A DNA stretch of 32,051 nt from Saprospiraceae bacterium (GTDB lineage: Bacteria > Bacteroidota > Bacteroidia > Chitinophagales > Saprospiraceae), in contig JAHDHJ010000013.1 of the NCBI GenBank assembly GCA_020631375.1, forward strand, positions 297 through 32,347, given 5' to 3'. This document shows positions 9,291 to 18,036 of this stretch, in pieces. Below the pieces are notes generated by a model. It made no database searches. It was not told the origin of the DNA and worked only from the letters and a program-made list of their open reading frames with translations. A program made the translations under genes and the position numbers. Every line of letters starts with the position of its first letter. Position 1 is the stretch's first letter.

Positions 9291-10205
9291 ATGAAGAAAA
9301 ATTTCGCCATACCTGCAATAGTCAGTTTTGTTTTTATGGCTCTTGGTTTTTTATTACTTCACTATGGCTTATTCAATTACGGAATATCCTTTTTTGCTTT
9401 CTTGCCATTTATCTTAGGCTATATTTTAGGTAAATCCGCCTTTAAATTTATGGGGGTTCTTGGTTTGATATTTTCATTTTGTTTATTTTGTTTCATCATC
9501 ATAGAATTAGGTCAGGAGGGAATTGTTTGTATTTTAATGGCATCGCCTTTTATTATTTTTAGCTTCCTACTTGGATTTTTAGCTCGAGTAATGTATTTAC
9601 GAATGAAGAATAAAGAAAAAAAAGAAAGCGATGAAAATATTCTTGATGATGATGAAATTATGAAAAATTCTTTGCTGCCTTTATGTATTTTATTAATTGC
9701 GGGTATTGCAGAAAAACAATTGACCATAAATGATAATGAAATTGTAGAAATCGAATCCAAAATTATTCTTCCTTATTCTCCATTGGAAGTTTATGAAACA
9801 ATTAAATCAGTTGATACACTTGACGTTGAAAAACCATTCCTTATGAAATTGGATTTACCGGTTCCTCTGAAATGTGTTTTGGAGGAAGAAAGAATCGGAG
9901 GAAAAAGAGTTTGTTATTTTAAGGAGGGAAAAATCATTGAGGAAATCACTGCCTTGGAAAAAGGGAAACTATTACAAATGGATGTGATAGATTATGAACT
10001 CACCGGACGGACTTGGTTGGGATTCAAGGAAGCTATCTATACCTTTGAGGAATTAAAAACAGGGGAATGTAAAATGAAAAGAATTACTACTTATACCTCC
10101 GAACTTTATCCTAGATTTTATTGGCGACCATTGGAGCGAATGGGTATCGAACAAGAACATGGGTATGTGTTTAGTAATTTGGAAAAGGATTTAAAAAGTA
10201 AGTAG
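9291..10205 (+). CDS. Membrane protein with C-terminal SRPBCC-like domain
   Basis: Start at 9291 (MKKNFAIPAIVSF); several hydrophobic helices, then IILPYSPLEVYETI...TYTSELYPRFYWRPLERMGIEQEHGYVFSNLEKDL. The listed start 9225 lies inside the glnS terminator. Confidence 0.65.
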   Translation: MKKNFAIPAIVSFVFMALGFLLLHYGLFNYGISFFAFLPFILGYILGKSAFKFMGVLGLIFSFCLFCFIIIELGQEGIVCILMASPFIIFSFLLGFLARVMYLRMKNKEKKESDENILDDDEIMKNSLLPLCILLIAGIAEKQLTINDNEIVEIESKIILPYSPLEVYETIKSVDTLDVEKPFLMKLDLPVPLKCVLEEERIGGKRVCYFKEGKIIEEITALEKGKLLQMDVIDYELTGRTWLGFKEAIYTFEELKTGECKMKRITTYTSELYPRFYWRPLERMGIEQEHGYVFSNLEKDLKSK

Positions 10206-10235
10206 ATATTTAAATTTACACAGCAAATAATAAAA

Positions 10236-10922
10236 ATGAAAACAATAATAATAGACGATGAAAAACCAGCAATTAATATCTTGAGCAAATTTGTAAGTAA
10301 AATTCCTTTTATCCAACTCCAACTTGCGACAAGCAATGCATTCGAGGCACTCGAAATCCTCAATAAGGAAAAAATAGATTTATTGTTTTTGGATATTGAA
10401 ATGCCGGACATTACCGGTCTGGAATTATTAAAATCATTGGAACAAAAACCTATGATTATTTTTACAACGGCGTATGAAAATTATGCTTTGCAAGGCTACG
10501 AATTAGACATCGTAGATTATTTGGTCAAACCCATTCGTTTTGAACGATTTTTAAAAGGTGTAAATAAAGCACATAAATTATTCAATTTAAATTTGAATAT
10601 TATTGAAAAATCAAAAGCAGATTTTTTATTTCTTAAAGTTGAATATAAAACCGTAAAAATTGCTTTTGAAGATATATTATATATCGAGGGATTAAAAGAC
10701 TATGTAAAAGTCCACACAAAAAAGGGCATGATACTAAGCCGACTAAATCTAAAAGGAATCGAAGAAAAACTTCCATCCAATCTTTTTTTAAGAATACACC
10801 GTTCATTTATCGTTGCCATTTTAAAAATAACTTCCTATCAAAAAAGTATTGTTTATATTGACAATATAGAAATTCCTCTTGGAAATACTTATCGTGAAAA
10901 TGTTCTTCGGATTTTGAACTAA
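10236..10922 (+). CDS. LytTR-family response regulator
   Basis: REC domain (IIDDEKPA, DLLFLDIEMPDITGLELL, VDYLVKP) and LytTR domain (ILYIEGLKDYVKVHTKKGMILSRLNLKGIEEKLPSNLFLRIHRSFIV). Confidence 0.95.
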   Translation: MKTIIIDDEKPAINILSKFVSKIPFIQLQLATSNAFEALEILNKEKIDLLFLDIEMPDITGLELLKSLEQKPMIIFTTAYENYALQGYELDIVDYLVKPIRFERFLKGVNKAHKLFNLNLNIIEKSKADFLFLKVEYKTVKIAFEDILYIEGLKDYVKVHTKKGMILSRLNLKGIEEKLPSNLFLRIHRSFIVAILKITSYQKSIVYIDNIEIPLGNTYRENVLRILN

Positions 10923-10971
10923 GAGAATCTTTGAATCGAAAACAATTTCCTAAGATACGCTGAATTTTTCG

Positions 10972-10999
10972 TCTACACTTTTTTAGTTTCTATCTACAC
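10972..10999 (+). promoter_or_regulatory. Candidate LytTR-type direct-repeat operator
   Basis: TCTACAC at 10972-10978 and 10993-10999, start-to-start exactly 21 bp; between the LytTR gene and the next lipoprotein gene. Confidence 0.45.
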
Positions 11000-11046
11000 A
11001 TATTTACCTTAGGTCTCATTAGCCTATAATTCCTCCAGCATATAAA

Positions 11047-11054
11047 TACTTTTG
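11047..11054 (+). promoter_or_regulatory. TAnnTTTG -7 promoter element for the 11112 lipoprotein gene
   Basis: TACTTTTG followed by C; no matching -33 TTG seen. Confidence 0.4.
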
Positions 11055-11111
11055 CTTGTCTATAAAACGTATTTATTGTAATTAATTTAATTGCGTTTAA
11101 AAATAAAACTT

Positions 11112-11939
11112 ATGACTTGTATTAAAATGATTTCCATTTTTCTGATCACAATAGTATTGGCAGCTTGTGAAAAAGATAACACTTCCACTTCCGGACCAAT
11201 AGATGAAGGGAATGATCCCAATTTCAAAATAGTAGCACATACGGATTCCGGATTTACGGCAACGAACAGAAAGGTGGATGTATTCGGTATTCCGATTTAT
11301 GCCTATTCGAATGTAGAAGATGCAAAGCTGCTCCACGCTGCCAATTTAATGGCTCAATATCTGGATAATAATGAAGATGGACTTGTTGATAACCAAACAT
11401 TATTAAATACTTTGCTTGCGAATAATGCATCCCTTTTCATGTGGAAAACAGAATCACAAATTAATCTTAATGCACAGGATTTAGGTGCGGACGAAACTGT
11501 CCCTGCTTGGCATACTAATGGAAATACGGGGAGATTTGATGCTGCATTGGAAGAAGTCTTCCACGTGATAACACATTCCGGTTATGCCAAGGCTTACCCA
11601 AGTGTTTTTGGAGAAAATATCGGTACATCTTTAGCTAACGCTATGGACATTGCCCGTGGCGGACAATTCACTTCCATTCCTAACCCATATCCTGCCAGCG
11701 CTTGGTACACTTACGATGACAGTACTTGTGATTATGGCTGCATGGTTACAGAATATATTTATTGGGGAATGACTTCTATTCTTGGAGCACAGGCAAACCG
11801 TTTGGATGAAATCGAACAAGAATGGAAAGCCAATACTAATGCCTTGATGCAATCAACCGACCCTGCACTCTATCAATTATTGACTGATCCGCAATATGCA
11901 TTTCCTACCGTTTTACCGGATGGAACTTATAGGCATTAA
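11112..11939 (+). CDS. Uncharacterised lipoprotein with EF-hand-like loop and EEVFHVITH motif
   Basis: MTCIKMISIFLITIVLAAC lipobox; DNNEDGLVD calcium-loop-like motif; EEVFHVITHSGYAKAYPSVFG. The listed start 11091 is a TTG. Confidence 0.75.
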   Translation: MTCIKMISIFLITIVLAACEKDNTSTSGPIDEGNDPNFKIVAHTDSGFTATNRKVDVFGIPIYAYSNVEDAKLLHAANLMAQYLDNNEDGLVDNQTLLNTLLANNASLFMWKTESQINLNAQDLGADETVPAWHTNGNTGRFDAALEEVFHVITHSGYAKAYPSVFGENIGTSLANAMDIARGGQFTSIPNPYPASAWYTYDDSTCDYGCMVTEYIYWGMTSILGAQANRLDEIEQEWKANTNALMQSTDPALYQLLTDPQYAFPTVLPDGTYRH

Positions 11940-12065
11940 TGATGTAGATATAGTTCAACAAGCCAAGGTTTCTAAATTCAGTCTTGCTGGACTATCTTTA
12001 AATTTCTAAATAATTATCAATTATTTATTCAGCCAAATACATTCCCATTTTTCAAAAATCATATC

Positions 12066-12668
12066 ATGAAATATTTAATTCAAAATATCGCATTCCTTTT
12101 TTTATTAGGAAGTTTAACTTTTTCCAGTTGTAAAGACAAAAACAATGTCGCATCAACTGATTACGGAATATTCAGTTCACAAGATGCCAATACGGCTATC
12201 ATGAATGGAGTCATCCGTTCTAATACGCCCACGCATTGGGATAATTTTATTACAGCATACCCAAGCACCAATAATCTGATCATGAAAAATTGTCCGGGTT
12301 CGGAAGATGATGAAGCCAATCTAGTAGCATCCAGAAAAATAAGGAATAACAATATTAACATCCATTTGCCCAGCGATGCGGAAATTGCTTCAGGTGCGGT
12401 GGATATGTTTTTGGCAGGGGTACAAAGGACAAGAGATGCAGGAAGTAAAATCGGTGTACATTCTTGGTCGGATGGGAATAATGATGCTACTGCTTTTCCC
12501 GTCGGTCATGCCTACCATTTACCATATATAGAATACTATCAGGAAATGGGCTTTTCCCAAGCTGATGCGGAAGCATTTTATTATTTTACAATCAATGCCG
12601 CTACTGCTTCAGACATTCATTGGATGACAGATGAGGAAATTAGCCAGTATAAATTATTGACCCAATAA
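12066..12668 (+). CDS. Small lipoprotein, possibly ClpP/COG3904-like
   Basis: MKYLIQNIAFLFLLGSLTFSSC lipobox; IASGAVDMFLAGVQRTRDAGSKIGVHSW and DIHWMTDEEI resemble COG3904-type periplasmic ClpP-fold proteins from memory. Confidence 0.6.
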   Translation: MKYLIQNIAFLFLLGSLTFSSCKDKNNVASTDYGIFSSQDANTAIMNGVIRSNTPTHWDNFITAYPSTNNLIMKNCPGSEDDEANLVASRKIRNNNINIHLPSDAEIASGAVDMFLAGVQRTRDAGSKIGVHSWSDGNNDATAFPVGHAYHLPYIEYYQEMGFSQADAEAFYYFTINAATASDIHWMTDEEISQYKLLTQ

Positions 12669-12675
12669 AATCTCC

Positions 12676-12713
12676 AACATACGCTTAATTTTGTAAAAAA
12701 TTAAGCGTATGTT
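12676..12713 (+). terminator. 17-bp perfect hairpin between the lipoprotein stop and the kinase start codon
   Basis: AACATACGCTTAATTTT (12676-12692) / AAAATTAAGCGTATGTT (12697-12713), loop GTAA. Confidence 0.75.
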
Positions 12714-12719
12714 TTCATC

Positions 12720-13775
12720 ATGTCAAAAGCAAAAAAAATATCATCACATTATTTCCTTACGGTATTTATCCATATCGTAATCTGGTTGCTTGTCCTGCAC
12801 TTAGAGTTTAACCTCTTGGGTTTAGTAGAGTCATTTATGATGGTCTTTGTTGATGGCGTCAAATTCATAGATGAAGCATTTATTATTATTCCCACTTTGG
12901 TTTTATTATTTTATTTGAACAGCCATTTTTTAATCCCAAAATATTTGAATAAAAAATCATGGTGGAAATATTTACTGGCTTTATGCCTTTCTTTTTTAGC
13001 TCTATTTTATGCAGGTGTATTCATAGGTGAATTATCCTATGACAATGGATATGATTCCGAATTTGATGATGTAATTTATTTCTTCGACCACTCCTTAATT
13101 CTCCATCTTATTGTTGTTGGAATCAGTACAAGTTTGGGCATTTCTAAAATTGCAATGAAAAATGCGCAGCAAAAAGAATTGGCACAAGAAAAACAGAAAG
13201 CTGCCGAATTGAAGTATTTGAATGCACAATTCAATCCGCATTTTCTTCATAATACATTAAACGGAATTTATGCACAAGCCGTTGAGGAGGATGCACATAA
13301 AACAACGGAAGCGATTTTAAAACTTTCGGAAATCATGCGTTATCCGATTAATGAGGGATTGAAAAACAAAGTTTCTTTACATGATGAAATTTCATTCGTA
13401 GAAAATTATATTGCTTTACAAAAAATACGTTTAGGAAATGATTACCCAATCACTTTTGAGAAAAAAGGGAATTTAAAAAACATTGAAGTCATTCCATTCC
13501 TTTTAATGCCTTTTGTTGAAAATTCATTCAAATACGGAGTAAGTCAGCGAGATAAAACTGCTATCCATCTTGAAATAAATTCAAGCGAGAAACATCTCAT
13601 ATTCAAAATCGAAAATAATATTACAAAAACCGAAAACATACATTCCCATTTAATCGGAATTGAGAATGTAAAATTAAGATTGGATATTGTTTATGGAAAA
13701 AATTATTCCTTGGAATTAAAAGAAACGGATAATAAATATTTTGTTGAATTGAAAATAAATTTTCATCAAGGTTGA
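12720..13775 (+). CDS. LytS-like sensor histidine kinase (His_kinase family)
   Basis: N-terminal TM helices; QFNPHFLHNTLNGIYAQ H-box; PFLLMPFVENSFKYG N-box. Confidence 0.93.
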   Translation: MSKAKKISSHYFLTVFIHIVIWLLVLHLEFNLLGLVESFMMVFVDGVKFIDEAFIIIPTLVLLFYLNSHFLIPKYLNKKSWWKYLLALCLSFLALFYAGVFIGELSYDNGYDSEFDDVIYFFDHSLILHLIVVGISTSLGISKIAMKNAQQKELAQEKQKAAELKYLNAQFNPHFLHNTLNGIYAQAVEEDAHKTTEAILKLSEIMRYPINEGLKNKVSLHDEISFVENYIALQKIRLGNDYPITFEKKGNLKNIEVIPFLLMPFVENSFKYGVSQRDKTAIHLEINSSEKHLIFKIENNITKTENIHSHLIGIENVKLRLDIVYGKNYSLELKETDNKYFVELKINFHQG

Positions 13776-14878
13776 ACAACTCCTCCACCAATAATTTTCC
13801 CATTCCATTTTGCCCGCATCGCCTCTTTTATTTCAGACAAAGGAAAAACGCTGGAAACATAAGGTTTTATTTTTCCTTCTTCTATCCATCTGAAAATATC
13901 TTTAAGCCGTTTCGGACGAATACCAGGATCGTGTTGGGTAGCAATGACTGAGGGACAACCCAAAACTTTCAAGCCTTTCATCATAATTAAATTCGTTGGC
14001 AATCTATTGACATTGGGCGCACCTCTTTTTCCTTTTCCCTTCGCTACGAAGGGAGTGGATGCCCAGCCTACAATTAGAAATCTCGCTCCAAATTTCACAC
14101 AACGCAGACTTTCTTCCGAAATCTCACCCCCTACCCCATCGTAAACCACATCCACACCTTTCCCTCCGGTAAGTGCCTTGACTTCCGTCCTGAATCTGGC
14201 TACTTTCTCACCCTCATTCCTTGCTTTGGAATTGATGATATAATCCGCACCTTGTTCTTTTACAATCGCTAATTTTTCATCTGACCTCCCAGTGGCAATT
14301 ACTGTTGCTCCCAATAATTTGGCAAGGTGAACAGCCGCTAATCCGGTGGCCCCGGAAGCTCCGTGAATCAAAACGGTTTCTCCAGCTTGTAATTGTCCGC
14401 AAGTAATCAAACAGTGATAGGCCGTTTCATAACTTCCCAATAAATTACAAGCTTGATCAAAATCCAAGCCCTCCGGAATGGGCAAAATCGCTTCTATCGG
14501 AGCGACCGCATAAGTGGCGAAGCCTCCATATTGCTGATAATCCCCAGGAGAGCGGGGCCCACTTACAAAACCATCCACTAAAACCCTATCTCCAATTCTT
14601 AGCTGCTCCGCAGCAATATCTTTCCCCGTCCACAAAACCTCTCCACAATACTCCAGTCCGGGTGTATAAGGCAAAGGTGGTTGATGCTGATATTGTCCGC
14701 TGGTCATTAATAAATCCACCCAACCGATAGCAGAACTTTTCACGGCAATAAGTACATCCTTTGTTCCCAATTTCTCCCTATCAGGCATTTTTTGTTCCAC
14801 AATGCTTAGGTATTGCTCGACTCCCTCCAATGGTGTTTCCGCAAATTCCGATACTTGTACCTTTTTTCCTATTGCCAT
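13766..14878 (-). CDS. Zinc-type alcohol dehydrogenase-like / NADPH:quinone oxidoreductase (MDR family)
   Basis: PYTPGLEYCGEV, ETVLIHGASGATGLAAVHLAKLLGATVIATGRS, GVDVVYDGVGG. Confidence 0.9.
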   Translation of the reverse strand: MAIGKKVQVSEFAETPLEGVEQYLSIVEQKMPDREKLGTKDVLIAVKSSAIGWVDLLMTSGQYQHQPPLPYTPGLEYCGEVLWTGKDIAAEQLRIGDRVLVDGFVSGPRSPGDYQQYGGFATYAVAPIEAILPIPEGLDFDQACNLLGSYETAYHCLITCGQLQAGETVLIHGASGATGLAAVHLAKLLGATVIATGRSDEKLAIVKEQGADYIINSKARNEGEKVARFRTEVKALTGGKGVDVVYDGVGGEISEESLRCVKFGARFLIVGWASTPFVAKGKGKRGAPNVNRLPTNLIMMKGLKVLGCPSVIATQHDPGIRPKRLKDIFRWIEEGKIKPYVSSVFPLSEIKEAMRAKWNGKIIGGGVVQP

Positions 14879-15032
14879 TTGAATTCAATTTGGCTTGAAA
14901 TTAATGAAATATTCGTATAAAATTACTTCAATTTGCCCATTCCCATACAGAACCATCCTCAAAAGGATTACATTAAATCAACTTATCCACAAAATGTTGG
15001 TAAATCATGCGTTCAAAGATTCGGAATAGTTT

Positions 15033-15040
15033 TATATTTG
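15033..15040 (+). promoter_or_regulatory. TAnnTTTG -7 element of dnaN promoter
   Basis: TATATTTG followed by C, about 90 nt upstream of the ATG. Confidence 0.45.
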
Positions 15041-15128
15041 CGTGCTAATCCAATTTGGATTTTTTTTATTACAAGCAACATTCCTTTAGATTAACGATTC
15101 TTGTAATTATTACTCAATCACATATATA

Positions 15129-16247
15129 ATGAAATTCAGCGTATCATCTTCAGACTTGTTGAAGCAATTACAATTAGCCGCCGGAGCTATAGGAACGAAC
15201 CCTGTCCTTCCTATTTTGGAGGATTTCCTTTTTACCGTAACCGGCAATAAACTTAATATTTCCGCTACGGATTTGGAAACTTCCATTTCTACCAGCATAG
15301 ATGTACGTTCCGATAAGGATGGCATAATAGCAGTTCCTGCAAGAATCCTTTTGGATACCTTAAAACAATTGCCACAACAGCCTGTGACTTTCAATGTGAA
15401 CGATGAGAATTTCGGTATCGAAATCACTTCTTCCTTTGGAAAATACAAACTAGCTGGAGAGAACGGAACTGATTTCCCTAGAATTCCGGAACCGGATTCC
15501 GTAGATACGGTCACGATGTCCACGCAATCCTTGAACCAAGGTATTACCAAAACATTATTCGCCACTAGCGGAGATGAATTGCGTCCTGCCATGACAGGTG
15601 TGTATTTCCAAGTGGATTTCAATAAAATCACATTTGTGGCAACTGATGCACACAAATTGGTAAAATATACTTTTTCCGAAGATGTGAAAAGTGAGGTAAT
15701 GAGTAATTTCATCGTACCTAAGAAAGCTTTGAATCTGCTGAAGAATGCTTTGCCGTCAGGTGATGAAGTAACTATGCAGTTCAATAAGGCAAATGCTTTT
15801 TTCTCTTTTGGAGACACCCATATGGTTTGCCGATTAATCGATGCCAGATATCCGGATTATAATGCGGTGATTCCTACTGAAAACCCGAACAATCTTACGG
15901 TTAGCCGTCCGGATTTCCAGAGTTCATTGAAGCGTATTTCCATTTATGCCAATAAGACAACCAATCAGGTTATCCTAAGCATTAATGATGGAAGTCTGAC
16001 GATTTCCGCACAGGATTTGGATTTTTCCAATGAGGCTACCGAACAAATGACTTGTACTTATGTAGGTGACCCATTGACGATTGGTTTCAATGCAAAATTC
16101 CTTGTAGAAATGTTGGGTGTTTTAGAGGGTGATGAGATCAGATTGGAATTATCCACTCCTACCCGTGCAGGAATCATCATTCCCGATGATATGCCGGATG
16201 GAGAAGAAGTACTCATGTTGGTTATGCCAGTCATGCTAAGTAATTAA
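15129..16247 (+). CDS. dnaN: DNA polymerase III beta sliding clamp
   Basis: MKFSVSSSDLLKQLQLAAGAIGTNPVLPILEDFLF...FVATDAHKLVKYTF...RLIDARYPDYNAVIP...LVMPVMLSN. Confidence 0.97.
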   Translation: MKFSVSSSDLLKQLQLAAGAIGTNPVLPILEDFLFTVTGNKLNISATDLETSISTSIDVRSDKDGIIAVPARILLDTLKQLPQQPVTFNVNDENFGIEITSSFGKYKLAGENGTDFPRIPEPDSVDTVTMSTQSLNQGITKTLFATSGDELRPAMTGVYFQVDFNKITFVATDAHKLVKYTFSEDVKSEVMSNFIVPKKALNLLKNALPSGDEVTMQFNKANAFFSFGDTHMVCRLIDARYPDYNAVIPTENPNNLTVSRPDFQSSLKRISIYANKTTNQVILSINDGSLTISAQDLDFSNEATEQMTCTYVGDPLTIGFNAKFLVEMLGVLEGDEIRLELSTPTRAGIIIPDDMPDGEEVLMLVMPVMLSN

Positions 16248-16264
16248 ACGAATCATTTTCAATA

Positions 16265-16293
16265 AAAAGGCTAGGAAAAATTCCTAGCCTTTT
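16265..16293 (+). terminator. Rho-independent terminator of dnaN
   Basis: AAAAGGCTAGGAA / TTCCTAGCCTTTT, 13-bp perfect stem, 3-nt loop. Confidence 0.9.
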
Positions 16294-16317
16294 GTATTGG
16301 AATGAAATAAAAAGAAA

Positions 16318-16842
16318 ATGAAAATACATTTTGCACAAACAATCATTCTCTTCGCAATATTTCTTTTAATTTCTAGCTGTAGCACAAAGGAAATCCAAGG
16401 AACGAAAAGCAGAACTTACCGACTCAATATCATTCCGTCCAATTCTTCTGTCCATTTTATTTTTAATGGCAATGAGACAAAAAAAGGATTGACAAAAATC
16501 ACTTTGCCGAATTGGGTGGGCTGCGAAGATGTTTTAAAAAAGGGACCTTTCTCCAGATGTACAGCCAATAGTCTGAATAATTATTTCAATAGCAATTTAC
16601 AAATTCCACCGGAAGCTTTATCCAGTTCGTTGGAGGGAAAAACCAAGGTGAAATTCCAATTGAACAAAGAGGGCAATGTAGAAAATATTAAAATTCTCAA
16701 AGACCCCGGAGGAGGCATCGGTTTAGAAATCCAAAGATTGGTACAGTCACTTCCTCCTTGGGAATCCGCCCAAATTAATGAGGAGGAAAATGTAGCTACT
16801 GAAATAGAAATGGAAATATTTTTTGATTTGGTTTTGAGGTGA
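16318..16842 (+). CDS. Lipoprotein with TonB C-terminal-like domain
   Basis: Lipobox (FLLISSC); KVKFQLNKEGNVENIKILKDPGGGIGLEIQRLVQSLPPWESAQINEEENVATEIEMEIFF resembles TonB_C. Confidence 0.7.
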   Translation: MKIHFAQTIILFAIFLLISSCSTKEIQGTKSRTYRLNIIPSNSSVHFIFNGNETKKGLTKITLPNWVGCEDVLKKGPFSRCTANSLNNYFNSNLQIPPEALSSSLEGKTKVKFQLNKEGNVENIKILKDPGGGIGLEIQRLVQSLPPWESAQINEEENVATEIEMEIFFDLVLR

Positions 16843-16854
16843 AAAATAATTTAT

Positions 16855-16907
16855 AAGCTGTTTTAATTTGGCTTGTTTAAAATTGTTATAGTCAATTTTA
16901 AACAAGC
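16855..16907 (+). repeat. Partial copy of the 1395-1727 element end, remodelled into a perfect hairpin
   Basis: AAGCTGTTTTAATTTGGCTT is a 20-nt exact match to the reverse complement of the right end at 1706-1725; the hairpin GCTTGTTTAAAATTG (16871-16885) / CAATTTTAAACAAGC (16893-16907) is 15 bp perfect. Confidence 0.7.
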
Positions 16908-17047
16908 TCTAAAAAAATCAAGTTATTTTTATTCATTAGTTTCGCAATTTATGCCAACTATAAATTTCCTTTACCATTTAATTTTTCTACATTAGGTAAT
17001 TCCAAATTCTAAAAGGGAAAACTCCATCAGTAGCCTTTTTTACGAAT

Positions 17048-17602
17048 TTATGGATTATTGTCATTCACCACAATCATCTGCTTCAATTTCTTTCTGGCAA
17101 AGTGGATTCTGCTTTTAATTGTCCCTAGCGGAAGATCCAATTCATTTGCTATCTCATCATATTTATATCCTTCATAGCGCATAAGGAAAGGTATTCTGAA
17201 ATCATCGCTCAATGTTTCTACAGAATCCATGATTTCATCAAAAGCCATTTTGGTTTCACCCGAATTCGCTATACCTGATTGGTTTGTATTGATATAAAAA
17301 TCATTATCTGTACTATCTACCAAAAGATTACGACGTTTCTTCTTCCTATAATCATTAATAAAAATATTACGCATAATCGTATAACTCCATGCACGAAAAT
17401 TCGTCCCTACGTTATATTTATCTCCATTCTTAATAATCTTCAATGCCGTTTCTTGGAATAAATCTGCTGCATCATCCACATTTTTAGTCAAACTATATGC
17501 GAATGCATCCAAAGACGAACGGTATTCTATAAGCTGCTTACTAATATCCATTACCATAGCTAAGGCTATTTTAGGTTTGCTGGTCATCGCTGCTCCAGGC
17601 AT
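17048..17602 (-). CDS. ECF-type RNA polymerase sigma-70 factor
   Basis: Sigma2 (DAADLFQETALKIIKNGDKYNVGTNFRAWSYTIMRNIFINDYRKKKR) and sigma4 (IPFLMRYEGYKYDEIANELDLPLGTIKSRIHFARKKLKQ). Confidence 0.95.
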   Translation of the reverse strand: MPGAAMTSKPKIALAMVMDISKQLIEYRSSLDAFAYSLTKNVDDAADLFQETALKIIKNGDKYNVGTNFRAWSYTIMRNIFINDYRKKKRRNLLVDSTDNDFYINTNQSGIANSGETKMAFDEIMDSVETLSDDFRIPFLMRYEGYKYDEIANELDLPLGTIKSRIHFARKKLKQMIVVNDNNP

Positions 17603-18036
17603 TAAAAATATTATTGCAATTTGCGATGTTTTTATTATTCAAACAAAATTCCGGAAATGTTTTAATGTCCGCATGAGAACCTTTGTTAAACATTTATTTA
17701 AATTTAGTCTAAATAAGCTTTATGCAATATACAAGCCATTCCAATTAAAGAAAGTTCCCAAGAAACCCATCTAATATGGACTATTTATTTCCTTAAAACA
17801 ATCTTTACCAATTCTGATTCCTAGACTGAATTAGTATTACTCTTTAGACAATACTTCTTCAAATTTTATTCCCTTATTGAATTCATGCCAAACAGACATA
17901 AACCGAGGAAATAATGTCCGAATTCAAAAGAATAGATTCAAAAAAGAGTGACAATGTTGCATCTACAACCCTATTTTAAGTAATATTTTTAATTTCATTC
18001 CATATTTCAACCAAGACGACCATTCTCTACATTATA

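Noticed and set aside
14983-15060. Chromosomal replication origin beside dnaN
   Set aside because: Only one DnaA box; no box cluster, no AT-rich unwinding array and no dnaA gene in the window.
15110-15817. 235-aa antisense ORF opposite dnaN
   Set aside because: Exactly overlaps a certain dnaN gene; a shadow ORF of codon bias.
17048-17602. ECF sigma / anti-sigma (FecR) operon
   Set aside because: Only the sigma factor gene is present; no FecR-like or zinc-finger anti-sigma gene adjoins it.
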